A DNA stretch of 64,000 nucleotides from Spongospora subterranea f. sp. subterranea (taxonomy: Eukaryota > Endomyxa: Phytomyxea > Phytomyxea > Plasmodiophorida): NCBI GenBank assembly GCA_049724395.1, contig JAUGWO010000042.1:336125-400124 (forward strand), read 5' to 3'. The position numbers and the translations under genes were made by a program. The first letter of the stretch is position 1. Every line of letters starts with the position of its first letter. Positions 48,923 through 60,625 of the stretch are shown here, in pieces. Below the pieces are notes generated by a model. The model did no database searches. It was not told the origin of the DNA and saw only the letters and a list, made by a program, of their open reading frames with translations.

Positions 48923-50616
48923 ATGTCGTCTGGGAAATCGGGAAAGGCGGAGCCGTGTTTCGACGAGTTCAGCATCAAGCCTGAGTCTGATGTCTCTACA
49001 GTCGATACCTCTAAATGGCCCCTGTTGCTGAAGAATTACGACTCATTGAATATCAGAACCGGGCACTATACTCCCATTCCTCAAGGATGGACCCCACTCA
49101 AACGCCCAATCGATGAGTATAAACGCTATGGGATCATCAATCTCGACAAGCCCTCCAACCCATCATCCCACGAGGTCGTTGCCTGGATCCGTCGTATGTT
49201 GAAGGTCGATAAGACTGGTCATTCCGGCACCCTGGATCCTAAGGTAAATGGGCTCACGTCCCGGTCGTTATCTCGATCTAACAGAGCTGGAATTAGGTGA
49301 CGGGCAATCTGATTGTTTGTGTCGATCGTGCTACTCGTCTGGTTAAATCGCAGCAGTCCGCTGGAAAGGAATACGTCTGTGTCATCAGGCTCCATGGACC
49401 TCTTGAAGATGGCGAAGCTAAGCTTGCTAAGGCTCTTGAGACATTGACCGGAGCCCTTTTCCAACGTCCTCCTTTGATTTCCGCAGTCAAGCGCCAGCTT
49501 CGTGTTCGTACTATTTACGAGAGCAAGTTGATTGAATTTGATCAGGAGCGAAGCCTTGGTGTGTTTTGGGTCAGCTGCCAGGCTGGAACTTATATTCGTA
49601 CTCTGTGCGTGCATTTGGGCCTATTGCTTGGAGTCGGCGGGCACATGCAGGAGCTTCGTCGTGTTCGTTCCGGTGCGATTGGTGAACATGATAATATGGT
49701 GACGATGCATGATGTGCTTGATGCCCAATGGGTTTACGACAATACCGGGGATGAATCTTACTTACGTCGTGTGATCGCGCCATTGGAAAGCTTACTTGTC
49801 AATTACAAGGTATTATCCAACTTGTTGCGACATTATTCCTATTGATTGAATGCTGGTTTTAGCGCATTGTTGTCAAAGACAGTGCGGTTAATGCCATTTG
49901 CTATGGTGCCAAGATGATGATTCCTGGGTTGTTGAGATTCGCCAACGACATCGAGGTTGGTGATGAATGCGTACTGATATCGACTAAGGGAGAAGCTATT
50001 GCTCTGGCGTATGCTCAAATGACAACGGCTCAAATGGTTCGCTTGGTTCCATTGCCTGTTTGACAATTCGTTCGCTAATATCAGAGTTCAGGCAACATGC
50101 GATCATGGTGTTGTGGCCAAGATCAAGCGGGTGGTTATGGAGCGCGACACGTATCCCCGACGATGGGGCCTTGGCCCGGTTGCACTACAAAAGAAGAGCA
50201 TGATCAAGAATGGGACGCTCGATAAGTATGGTCAACCAAATGAACAAACCCCCAACGAGTGGAAGGACGGTTATAAGGTTTTTAGTTCAGTTTTTTGTCG
50301 CCTACTGGGTTTTTGACTCTTTATGCAGCCCGTGGTTCAAATTGTAAATCCTATCAAAGCGGTGAACCAAGAGCCAGAAGCCGCAACAACTAGACCAGAA
50401 GTCGCCAACGCGTCTGAGGATGCTGATGAAGTGTCAAAGAAAACCAAAAAAGAGAAGAAGAAATCGGAGAAGAAGAAATCCTCCAAAACTGACGACGCTG
50501 AGGAATCGACCAGCAAACCCAAAAAGGAGAAGAAATCCTCTTCAAGCAAGAAAAGGAGCGCAACGTCAGACGAAGAGAAACCAAAGAAGAAACAGAAAAA
50601 ATCCTCTTCTGCCTGA
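48923..50616 (+). CDS. CBF5: H/ACA snoRNP pseudouridine synthase CBF5/dyskerin
   Basis: The catalytic subunit of H/ACA particles, which pseudouridylates rRNA and snRNA in the nucleolus. Exons: 48923-49243, 49297-49809, 49863-50036, 50092-50277, 50329-50616. Exon 1 has [20 protein letters not shown] and ends [11 protein letters not shown], where the aspartate after GTL is the catalytic one. Exon 2 has [51 protein letters not shown] and [12 protein letters not shown]. Exons 3-4 are the PUA domain ([48 protein letters not shown]). Exon 5 is a lysine/serine-rich nucleolar tail, as in yeast Cbf5. The ATG at 48923 is preferred over the GTG just before it. Confidence 0.97.
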
Positions 50617-50679
50617 TAAATTACTGTTCCGTTTCATTATATATATTATTAGTGTGGCTGCAGTAGTTTTCTTTGTAAA

Positions 50680-51670
50680 TCAATGTTTAATGCGTTGCAG
50701 GGCATCGTAATGACCAGGGCGATAAAGAAGGAATGCTACAGGTTCGTGGGTGTCGTCTGGAAAATTGATACGTGATATTGGACCGGGATTATTATCCAGA
50801 TATTCGATTTGTATCGGGATGTCCAGGCAGGCTGTCAGTGCCATGCACTGTACATGATCGGCTTCCTGCCAACACGTTATATTCAGGGCAATCAACCGTA
50901 GAATCATTACCTTTCCCATTGGTTCTACGTCACTGCGAACAAATTGCAGCATATTGGAGCAATCTTGAAGATAGGGCATGAACTTCTCTGCATTGGTTTG
51001 CAAATACCATGAAGTAAGAAACCTTGCATACATCACAAGATAATCGGAGGAAGATGCATCAGTGAAAATTGTTTCAACTGTTTTGATATCCATCTTTTCT
51101 GTTTGTAGCCTCTGAATACCGGATTTACTTTCAATGCGCATAGCAATCAAACTCGCACATACCACGAGTTGATTGCGAAATTCTTCCCAGAAATCTTCGA
51201 TTCCAAATTCAGGAAACCCACTTTTGACCAGCTCATCTTTTGACCCCTCAATTTTCAGATATAACGCAGCTAACTCTGCCTGCAACGATGGGTCTTCTGA
51301 GAATCGTACGAAAACTGCCAGTAGAAACGATCGATAGAAACAATTCCCATCGCCTCGAACACTGCGGAAACCTAAGTAACTTCGCTTAAGCTCCTAAACC
51401 ATCACCATAAAATCATGAAGAGCTCAAGGCATCATGTCAAGCATAATACTTCAATTTTTTTGATGATGTTCGCTCTGTTCTCTTTTTTTGTGAGAAAATC
51501 AATTGGCAACAGAGGATCAATCAAAGCAGACTGGGCCACAATCTCGGAGCGAATTATTTCATCCTAAACGGTCAATATACTGAATTTCAGTGATGCGACT
51601 ATGCCTAGAAGGTAACCTGTTCGATTATTTCCTCATCTGTCGGGAAACGGTCGCCATTGGTGCCAATCAT
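50680..51670 (-). CDS. otubain-type deubiquitinase (OTUB family)
   Basis: A peptidase C65 cysteine protease that cleaves ubiquitin chains. Exon 1 (ATG 51670) gives MIGTNGDRFPTDEEIIEQ. Exon 2 has DEIIRSEIVAQSALIDPLLP. Exon 3 carries the catalytic site, FRSVRGDGNCFYRSFLLAVF (aspartate and nucleophilic cysteine), near 51330-51390. It continues through DYLVMYARFLTSWYLQTNAE, VRSDVEPMGK and IQIEYLDNNPGP to FLLYRPGHYDALQ, which holds the catalytic histidine. A stretch near 50880-50930 (VMILRLIALNITCWQ) interrupts the expected 'MxKEADHVQ' order and is best explained by a short intron. The 3' end lies 63 bp from the CBF5 stop, tail to tail. Confidence 0.93.
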
Positions 51671-52478
51671 TGTTTGCGGCAATTTCAATTTCGGTTGGCA
51701 CCAAGAAAAAAACTTCGCCACCGCTTCAGAATTACGATATCGGTTCAGATACGGCTCAAAGGATAAACAATATGATTCGGGAAAGAGTCTATAAAATATG
51801 ATCGATAATATAAGAGAGGTATCGTATTGTGTATAGAGCCAGAAAGTCTCTGAGTCTGAAAAGGGGGTTGGACTGACTTGGGAGACTTGAGACATTAGAC
51901 GTGATCCGTCAGCCGCACGCACACAATCAACCCACGTACAGTACATTAATGGGCACGGGGGGGAGCCCGGTTGATGTCCAGCTCGCCACACTAAGACCAC
52001 CATCAACCCAATCACCTACCCAAGGCAGCATCGCTCCAGGGACGCACAGACGATTTCGGCATCGATCTCGATTATTGCTGGAATTCGAGGACGTGCCTTA
52101 TTGCTATACAACCAGATTTGTGGTGCAGCAGAGCATTAAGTAATTTTAACCGAAACTATGGAGTAACCTGGGGCAGGTCAAACCATCAAATAAAGTGACA
52201 ACGAATAAACAAATCTGTCGATTACATAGATTACATAACCAAAAATTATTTTCACTGTTAAAGCGCTAAGATGGACAATAGAAAGGTATACCAAAACAGG
52301 CAGTATTGTGTATTGTCGCGTTGGTAAAGCTGGGTCTCGTCTGTTTTGATGTCAGACAGGTTTATTGTAGTCCACGGGGTCAATTCCATCTCGCTCTACA
52401 CACGGTCATCTTAGAGGTTCAGCGCGGTTTTACATCGCTCTCCTGTCTTATTGGATTATCGACAGCATTAGGGGCCGG
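51671..52478. promoter_or_regulatory. divergent intergenic region
   Basis: About 800 bp between the otubain and nucleoporin starts. Minus-strand frames upstream of the otubain ATG (to 52015) look like leader rather than coding. Nothing else is recognised. Confidence 0.4.
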
Positions 52479-55400
52479 ATGGCGGCCATGGATTATCAGC
52501 AACTATTGCTCGAGGTTGGTGACACGAATCGCTGGACATGGCTATCTATAGTTATAACAATTGCCCACAGAATGAATCCTTGCTAGCTGAGCTACCGACC
52601 ACTCTACAACAGCGAGCAGGAAGTCAGCTCCTACGAAATCTGCCTCAATTACAAGCTGAATCGTCAAGGTTCGCTAGTCGCCAGACTCGACAGCCAGCGA
52701 TTTCCGGCATGGGACTTGCCGTAGCTGGGGCAGATCGATTCGATTTGAGTAAAGAACGTCGTGCACTTGATAAAATCGATTTAAGTGCAGCATATGAGGA
52801 TTTTGAGCCAACAGTGGACTACAATCTTGAGAAATACCTTGATTATCAGCAATCCCTATTGGTAAATACCCTCATCGAAGAGAATATAATTCCAAGGTTT
52901 GTCTGTGGTCATCAACCATTGTGGCAGTTTGTCTAACTCTTGCCAGATTGCTAAAACGTTTCGCGACAACTATAATGCTAGAATATTTCAAAACTGGCAA
53001 GTACAAAAAAATCGGCTGTTAAGGAATTTGACTGTCGACTTTGTGGATACTAAACCCGTACAGCAACTGATAGCTACTTCAATATCGTCTGGTATGGTCC
53101 CATCTCTGGAGCGTGTCTGTTCGCTAAGAATGTCGATTCAGCAACCCCTGGGGTTCCTCTTGTGGTCCCGTCTCCAGTTTCAAAGGAAGTCAAGTACAGT
53201 CAAGCTCTAACTGATGCATTCCATCGACGCGGTTGCTGTGCAGAACTCTTTGCAAAAGCGGCAAATGACTTCAATGAGCAAACGTGCAACAAGGATACCT
53301 CGATTATCGAACTTTGGAAGCTTACTGAAGAGTTGGGTTAAAAAAAATATGGTTCATGGCCATTGTGAACAAATTGTTTTTAGGTTTGCGTTTGCGAGTC
53401 TTCAGCATCGTATTGTTCCAGTGCCATACCCCGACCCTTCTGAAGGCGTCCGTACATTTCTTAGAATCTCAGTTTCGAGACTGGATTGTTACCAATCTTG
53501 GAAAGTCTCGGATTGGTGGAACTCCAGGGATATCCAATCATATTCGAGCATTTGTCAAGGAAATTCTGTTCAAATCCAGGTTCCCTAAGTTTTGTACGTC
53601 ATTTTTTTGTGTATGAACCTTTCTCTAACCGTAAGAATCACACAGTGAAACTTGATCTGGTCGACGACGTTCCGCTATGGCCGCAACTTTTCTATTGCTT
53701 AAGGTGTGGGGCCATCGAAGAAGCAGTTCTTTTGGCGCTAACGGTTCGAATTTTTGTTGCGCTATCATTTCCACGTTTTCATTTCGGTTTAGGCAAATCG
53801 CATGTTTCCGGACAATGCGCAAATAGCCTTAATTAGCTCATGCATTGGCGTTGATATATTGTCACCTGAGCAGCTAGAAGCTCTCTCTTCCGACTATAAC
53901 ACTTTCGTTCGAGATGGTTCTGATCCGTTTGTAGTCGCAGTATACAATGTTGTGTCTCGTGGGGCATTTGAGACTTACGATACTATGAAGTATCGCCAAG
54001 TTCAGGAATATCGCAATTTAGTACTTCTCTCGGCATCGTTGTTGTTTTGTTATGCACTGACCGCCGTTACAGTTTCACAGATATATTACTCCATCGCATA
54101 CGGATTACATTTGGTTTCTGGTAAATATCTATTTGCATCTATTTTGCTAACATGGAATACTCAATCGCTTTAGATGGGATCCCTCAGACATGGAGATTTC
54201 CATAGCAATTTATCACAGTTCCAATTGAGCATCCGGACATTCGAGCAGCATTTCTCCAGAAACCAATCGGATCCTTTGCTGTACTTTTTGGTATGCGTTT
54301 TATTCTCTGTTGATTTCAGCATCTAACCTCCCGTTTAGGTTCTCCTGTTGAGTTTGCAATTTCCGCTGGCAGTTACGTATCTACTGTCAACTGCGAAATT
54401 TAGAGTGGATGCCGTTCACTTCTCTATAGCATTGGATGAACTAGGGCTTCTTTTGCCACGCGATACAAAAGGTTAGTCTGTCCATTATATATATGCCACT
54501 ATCGCCTACTCTGATTCTTTATACAGAGGCTGAGTCGCAGATAATATCGGCAAACATTGAAGATATAATTGGCGACTATATTATGGATAGTTCCGAATTG
54601 ACTTTGTCTCTTGAATCATCAATCTACTACTTAGCGATAATTGCTGAAAGACATCCGGACAGTTTCGATAGACTGTTTGTCAAGCTATTGGTCGGTAGTG
54701 CGGCTCCTTTAGATCAGATCGAACGTGTCAATCGCCTTGTCAACAAGGCACGATTCGCCGAGACTGCAACTTTTGCTATGATTGAATGGTTTCATGTTTA
54801 GGAATCAGGTTTGGCGCGGGAAGTAATCCCAAATGACCGTATCGATGGTCTATGCTTGTCTGCCGCCCAAATTGCCCAAAACGATGAATCATACCTTGTT
54901 GCCAATCAACTTTATTCAATCGCGGAACCTCAGGTTTGAATGTCGTCGTATGTGTCCACCCTCGGTTTCAGGGTGTAATAAGTTCTTGGCAGCCGCAGGA
55001 GCAGTATGCCCGGACCCTAATGCGTTTGATTGATCGTCATTTACTGGACATGTCGTCTAAAATTCGGCGCATTGCACTAGAACGTGCACGCCCAGTTCTT
55101 AGCAATACAGAGGTCAATCCCAGGTATGGTTTTTGCATTGCCGATGCAGTTCGCGTTTGAAAAGAGTGAATCGTTAGAGTTCGGGATGCCTTAAGTATTC
55201 TCGTTCAGCTCGCGATGTTTTTCAATGCCAATCATGCAGTCAGATTTGATGAGGCATTAGAGGTAAACATGGAACAAATCAGAAAAAAAATGGATCCTCG
55301 CTTAATCATCAACAGTTAGCAACGTTTAATACGCAGACTCGTACTGGATTCGTTCCATTGCATGCCCAGGATACTTCTGGATGTTTGTCTCAGTTTGATT

Positions 55401-55722
55401 ATGCCAACTCTGTAACCTTCGGTGTTCTCGGGAGGATATTCCCAGATTTAGCGACAATGGTCATGAAAATAATTTTCAACAAGTACGAAATGATCAAAGA
55501 AAGAGAGCGTGATTCAAATCAACATCAAGCTGTTGCTTCGGTTCGTTCAACAACGGTAAACATCATAGTAACTTGCTTATTCAGAATGTCACTCAGGCCG
55601 TCCGCGACCTATATCACCAAGCTCAAGCTCTGCATTCGTTCTATTTGAAATTAGAATCCCAAAGTCTTGTCAGTGCGTATTCAGAATCATTCAGAAAACT
55701 GTATCACAAAATCAGCCAGTAA
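52479..55722 (+). CDS. NIC96: nucleoporin Nic96/Nup93 family
   Basis: A scaffold of the inner ring of the nuclear pore. ATG 52479 gives MAAMDYQQLLLE, joined to NESLLAELPTTLQQRAGSQL and NLPQLQAESSRFASRQ. Then SGMGLAVAGADRFDLSKERR, AAYEDFEPTVDYNLEKYLDY, VNTLIEENIIPR and, after an intron, IAKTFRDNYNARIFQNWQVQ. Many short exons follow through the alpha-solenoid, such as NVDSATPGVPLVVPSPVSKE, LKLDLVDDVPLWPQLFYCLR (partly), GGAIEEAV, ESESQIISANIEDIIGDYI-like and LVNKARFAETATFAMIEWF. The gene ends SLVSAYSESFRKLYHKISQ at 55722. Length and N-terminal motifs fit Nic96/Nup93. Individual splice sites in the middle were not all resolved. Confidence 0.82.
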
Positions 55723-55856
55723 AAGCTTTTTTCACCTATAAAATTTGATGTTCATCCAATTTTGATTTCACACGTCGACTGCCTACCATCTCGTCACATA
55801 CCGCCGTATCTGGTCTTTGTAATACACTTTCATTATTTGCACCTTGTGGTCTTCTG

Positions 55857-57080
55857 ATGCCCAAGAATAAGCGGATCAACAAAACAGACAAATGTGTTGA
55901 TTTGAGTAAAAAATGGAGTGATAACTTCGCTTGTGCGAGTCTTAGGACCGCTGGATCAATGAAGCTGGCTCTTGCAGAACTATCGTTCAAATATTCCCAA
56001 CTCCAACAAAAGTACGACGTTTCAGAGGAAAATCGATTGGATTTGCAGCTGAAACTCCACCAAAAAGAGGCCTGTTTAGTGTGAGATCAGCCTTTGCTGT
56101 GATTTTTATCACTGAATATTAATTCTGTCTGTAGACGCTGCACAACAAAACTGCAACATATGGAGTTAGAGTTGGCGAAACATTCAAAGGCTTCCTTGCA
56201 TACCATGAGCACAACTGATAAGAATGCTCAATGCCAATGCAAAGACAACGACTCACACAAAGAGGGTGTTCGAACTGAGTCCACCCCGAAAGCAGTGTGT
56301 CACGCCGCAACACAATATGATGATCATTTCCTAAAATATGACAATCTACCAGACGACGACAGCCATGACGCTGCGTGCAGCGATCTATCAGCATACCTGG
56401 ATGCTGGATCATACCAAAATCCAACATGGCGCTCTGAGATGAATAGTAGGCGACTGCCTAGATCAGCTCACGTTCAGACAGATGCATCGTGTTTTGACCA
56501 GAATATCAAATCTCAGATGCGCTCGACCTTCACTGAAACAGATCCACCGAATACAACGCAGAGCGCACAATCGAAGCATCGATCGGCTTATACTCAGACA
56601 AATCTGCTGTGGTGGAAGGCGACTGCCGAGCAAACAAGCACATCAACTGGTTCTGGGACTGAGCTTGGGCGTTCATCAACTATTGCTGACATATCTATGG
56701 ATCACGGTCTATCAAGTGAAATTCTAGAGTACTGCCTTCTCCCCAAGCTATCAAAAACTCAATCCACGCAGACCGAAATATATCAACAGCATCGTGACTT
56801 CGAATTGCGACAACTCGATAGGGAGCAAAGAAAGACTGCACTTTTCCGTAAAGAACTACTGAAAATGGCGAATGACATCAATCCCATTTCTGAAAACCAT
56901 CATGTGCATCCTCAAAGAACGACGTTTCCAGCAGAAGTGGACTTGGCAGTGAATCTGGCAACATCTGAGGACGATTACGGCAATCGAGTCAACGACGCAC
57001 TTGAAAAATTCAATTTTTTGCAGGAAAAAGTCAAACGGATAATATCATCATCGCCATTCGACGAATGCCTGACTGATTGA
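55857..57080 (+). CDS. hypothetical coiled-coil protein with repeated T-Q-T motifs
   Basis: Exon 1 (ATG 55857) is basic, then a coiled coil (ALAELSFKYSQLQQKYDVSE, LDLQLKLHQKEACL). After an intron (about 56080-56133) it continues RRCTTKLQHMELELAKHSKA and runs to a stop at 57080. The long middle part is polar and disordered and carries repeated AATQYDD/HVQTDAS/TFTETDP/AYTQTNL/QSTQTEI units. Such (S/T)xQT(D/E) units recall dynein light-chain (LC8)-binding motifs (TQT consensus). A C-terminal helix (YGNRVNDALEKFNFLQEKVK) follows. LC8 binding is an inference; the family is unknown. Confidence 0.55.
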
Positions 57081-57081
57081 C

Positions 57082-57748
57082 TTAAAAGGCAGGAGATTCT
57101 TTATTCTTTTTTAAATCAAGATAATATATCTGTTCTTCAGGGAGACCGAATTTACTAACCAAAAACCTAAACATTACGGCGTTGACTAACATGAATCTTG
57201 GCCCAAGCACATCCACTTACTCAGGAAGATCATCAGATACGTCGCCTTGAATATAGATCCCGGTCGGCGGCCCTTTCAGAATTGACGCTCCGCAGGCGAA
57301 CCTGGATGAAAATGTTTTGGCGACCTTCTTCTCATCCAAGACTTTTCCGATGTTTTGCACCACCGTGACAACCTTATTTTTTCTATTTAACTGAGAAATT
57401 AATATACGAACTGGCTTGACGACTTCGACAGCCTCTATTAAACACATAAGATCGCACAAAACCTTAGAACAGCAAAGCAATACTCTTTTTTTGGGTTTCA
57501 CGAACGGGCTGGATTTCGCTCTGCTGGCAATCATTTGCAGACTTGTTTAATTGTAAAGCCTCAAGTTCGGATACAATTGGGATGTCTGTAACCGTCTCCG
57601 ATCGGTCACGTTCTCTCAAAGGCAAACAGCCTGATTTATAATTGGGCGTGAACTCGCAATACTCCAATGGTAATGAGCACGATCCACAGTATTCGACATG
57701 AACAGCTGTCAGACACTCTAATGCAGGTTCATCATCAGAACTGCCCAT
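57082..57748 (-). CDS. TMA22: density-regulated protein DENR/TMA22
   Basis: With MCT1/TMA20 it recycles post-termination 40S subunits and helps re-initiation. ATG 57748 gives MGSSDDEPALECLTAVHVEY, then the zinc-binding block YCGSCSLPLEYCEFTP. The C-terminal SUI1 domain reads RILISQLNRKNKVVTVVQNI, AKTFSSRFACGASILKG and IYIQGDVSDDLPE, continuing over a short intron (57166 to about 57219) into FLVSKFGLPEEQIYYLDLKK. Its stop at 57082 lies two bases beyond the stop of the plus-strand coiled-coil gene, so the pair converge with overlapping 3' ends. An internal intron lies near 57400-57500. Confidence 0.94.
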
Positions 57749-57828
57749 GATTATATGTATCTGCCAAGAGCACTGTTCACAGAGGGACACGCTAATACGA
57801 TATATCATCACGGACTATCACTCGGGTA

Positions 57829-58091
57829 TTTGGACTATATTGTATACTGCATTGTCGATAGCATGACTCGGGTATTTGGACTATATTGTATACTGCATTG
57901 TCGATAGCATGACTCGGGTATTTGGACTATATTGTATACTGCATTGTCGATAGCATGACTCGGGTATTTGGACTATATTGTATACTGCATTGTCGATAGC
58001 ATGACTCGGGTATTTGGACTATATTGTATACTGCATTGTCGATAGCATATCATGACTCGGGTATTTGGCCTACAGTGTATTGTATTGTCGA
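57829..58091. repeat. 46-bp minisatellite, about 5.7 copies
   Basis: Unit GACTCGGGTATTTGGACTAT...GTCGATAGCAT. Copies begin at about 57829 (partial start), 57865, 57911, 57957 and 58003, then a diverged copy after a 5-bp insert at 58054. The central copies look identical. Confidence 0.95.
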
Positions 58092-58656
58092 GATTTCTGT
58101 ATAGGGAAGGGATCGGGAGGGAAGGACATATCTTGCCAGCTGTGATAGAGGAACGCACAGCTTTTAAAAATCGAGACTTAAGTATGCTTGATACCAGGTA
58201 TTGGTGCCCAATGACGAGGATAGGGAGTACAAACGAGAAACTTGTACTCGAGGAGATGGTTACTAGGGTAGTAGGGAGTCTCCTCCTTTATCATGTCAGT
58301 TACGCCAAGACAGTACTTCGCATCCGATCTTATTACTTGGTTGTCGAATATTACGTTAGTTAGATACATACACGTAGCATCCATCGCTCCCGCAAGACAC
58401 ATCACTCATGAAGGTCTCCTCCGTATACGGCTGTACCGCCACGTATGACCGCCTCACTAGTGGCCGAAGCAACTCTGGACACCTGCTTAACGTCAAGTCC
58501 CTCATTACATGATTAATACAAGGAGTGACTTTGATTACTTCCTCGAATACCCTGGTACAGCAGTACTGCACGCTACCACTAAAGTCTGCCTGCTCGGATA
58601 TGGGAGCTCGAGTCTGTGCTCACCCTTGTTGTGAAAGATCTGAAGCGGTTCGTATG
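58092..58656. other. stretch with short, unresolved frames
   Basis: Minus-strand frames at 58178-58405 and 58356-58571 overlap in different phases and may be decayed or spliced parts of the gene at 58657-59100. No family recognised. Confidence 0.3.
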
Positions 58657-59100
58657 TCAAGATCTCTTTACTATCCCATAGATGTACGCGTCCGTCAGCC
58701 TTTCCATCAAGTGTAGCTCTAATGACAGCACAGAAGTAGCCAGCTGACGTATGATATCTGGGTCTCTATCCACTATGGGACAACGGCGCTGAGCGAAGAC
58801 GTACTGACTCCAGAATGTATCCACTGTAAGGCGCGAGTATACATCTCTGCTCGTTTTGAATCTCCCCTTACATGTCATAAGTATCACATCACCACCGTAG
58901 CTGTAGTCACCGTCCTTAGTAATACCACCGGAAAGCACCACTGGAACCGATCCGTCCCCACCCCACTCATAAGGCGGCGATATCTTATCTCCAAACTCTG
59001 CAGCCACTTTGCCTACACTCCTAGAAGATCCGAAGCAGCCACAATCAATATGAGGGAGTTTCACTCTCTCCAATAACGAGATCGGATCTGAGTCTGACAT
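58657..59100 (-). CDS. hypothetical protein in repeat-rich region
   Basis: A 147-codon uninterrupted frame starting MSDSDPISLLERVKLPHIDC, with GGDGSVPVVLSGGITKDGDY, GGDVILMTCKGRFKTSRDVY and LSLELHLMERLTDAYIYG. It is glycine/aspartate rich and looks like a folded soluble domain. No family recognised. It is close to repeats and has no visible intron, so it could belong to a mobile element or to a lineage-specific family. Confidence 0.4.
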   Translation of the reverse strand: MSDSDPISLLERVKLPHIDCGCFGSSRSVGKVAAEFGDKISPPYEWGGDGSVPVVLSGGITKDGDYSYGGDVILMTCKGRFKTSRDVYSRLTVDTFWSQYVFAQRRCPIVDRDPDIIRQLATSVLSLELHLMERLTDAYIYGIVKRS

Positions 59101-59250
59101 ACTAGGCCTTTGCTTACCACCTTAGGTGAGTACAGCACCTGCTTACAGCACTAGTCTACTCCACCAATACTGGCTAGACGGCCTATCCCCTAAACCGCGC
59201 GCGGTTGGACCGCGCGAGATGTTTGGACACTCGCACAACAGGGTACACTA

Positions 59251-60060
59251 TTGACTGTGACACAGTCTAATAATCCAAAGATATACTTTGCACTGAGCGC
59301 GGTGGATGAGGGTTGCGGATCACGGCATTTGCCAGATCGATCGATTGTTAGTTCTGTTCTCTCTTCATCAAATTCCGGATCTAGTCTGTCCATTCTCCTC
59401 TTACTTCTCTTGTGTCTTCTGTTGCAGTTTCAACAATGCTCCAGGTGGTGATTATATTCAACATATGCAATCATTAACGGTTCAATTATCTCTGTTTGTG
59501 TTTGTTTAGTCAACTATCGCCTAGCACTTATGCTGCCGTCGCTCAGATGGCTGTATGGAAAAGGGTTTTGGCTCTAATCGCATACTGTTCATCACTTTGA
59601 CTCCTCTATAGCGATTCATCAGTAATCGCTGTTTCTCCCCGGTTGTCGGATATATTAGACAGCGCCCCTATTAATACGATGTATTCTATTAGCTTTGGTG
59701 TCATAATCGTTCATTAATACTTGTAATTAGTGGTTGTTAATCGCAAATTCGTGCGTCCGGTGATGTTTATCCAGACGATAGTGTCTCTGTTAATGCGAGG
59801 TATACCAATAGCTGTTTTGTCGTTAATGGTTTATTAATACTTGTAATCAGTGGTTGTTAATCGCAAATTCGCGTGTCCGGTGATGTTTATCCAGGCAATA
59901 ATGCCTCTGTTGATGCGAAGTGTACCAATAGCTTTTGGCGTCATAATCGTTTATCTTGTTCCGTCCCGACACGTCTTTTTCCAAAGCGTCAAAATCGAAC
60001 GCACTGCGAGTGCATTGAAAATATCAAAGTACGCAAGTCACAACGAAGGATGAACAAAAT
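59251..60060 (+). CDS. small spliced gene, family copy A
   Basis: It begins with the shared palindromic leader (MTVTQS when the ATG is present; here TTG stands in the ATG position). A hydrophobic stretch ends in LCLLLQFQQC. An exon with RLALMLPSLRWLYGK joins after an intron (to 59610) to DSSVIAVSPRLSDIL. A later part near 59970-60000 matches the SKASKSNALRV block of copy C in another frame. It may be a partly decayed copy. Product unknown. Confidence 0.35.
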
Positions 60061-60351
60061 TATAAATACATTTACATAATACATGCTCGAGCAAGTTTGA
60101 TACAAATGCTGATCCTCCATTTGAACATGAGATAAAATAGAGTAGTTTGCGATGGAGTTCCGAAGAAATCACAGGGCATTTGATGTTGACGCTTTCGAAA
60201 AGACCACGGCAAATCATAGTTAACCAGTTTTCGAAAGATCCGATACCACAGTACCTATACTGAACGGTGGCTTTTTTCTACCGCGCGCGGTCCAACCGCG
60301 CGCGGTTCAACCGCGCGAGATGTTTGGACACTCGCACAATAAGGTACACTA

Positions 60352-60558
60352 ATGACTGTGACACAGTCAATTCATTGCAAAACTATATCGCACAGTGCGC
60401 TCCATAGACCTTCAGTATACTGGTATCGGATCTATCGGAAACTGGTTAACTATGATATGCCGAGACGTCTTTTCGAAAGCGTTAACATCAAAAGCACTGC
60501 GAGTATTTTGGAAAGACTCAATCGCAAACTACTCTATTTTATTCCATGTAGCAAATAG
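60352..60558 (+). CDS. small gene, family copy B (short)
   Basis: ATG 60352 lies in the shared box and gives MTVTQSIHCKTISHSALHRP. It ends near SVNIKSTASILERLNRKLLY, whose last part resembles the C-terminal block of copy C. It lacks the middle exons, so it may be an internally deleted copy. Product unknown. Confidence 0.35.
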   Translation: MTVTQSIHCKTISHSALHRPSVYWYRIYRKLVNYDMPRRLFESVNIKSTASILERLNRKLLYFIPCSK

Positions 60559-60625
60559 GGGTCAGCATTTATTTTAAACTTGAATTCTTTCAACACACGC
60601 AAAATATTGAATTAAACACTTAACA

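Noticed and set aside
57829-58091. Regular repeats that could suggest a CRISPR array
   Set aside because: Units are contiguous with no unique spacers, and the surrounding genes are eukaryotic and spliced.
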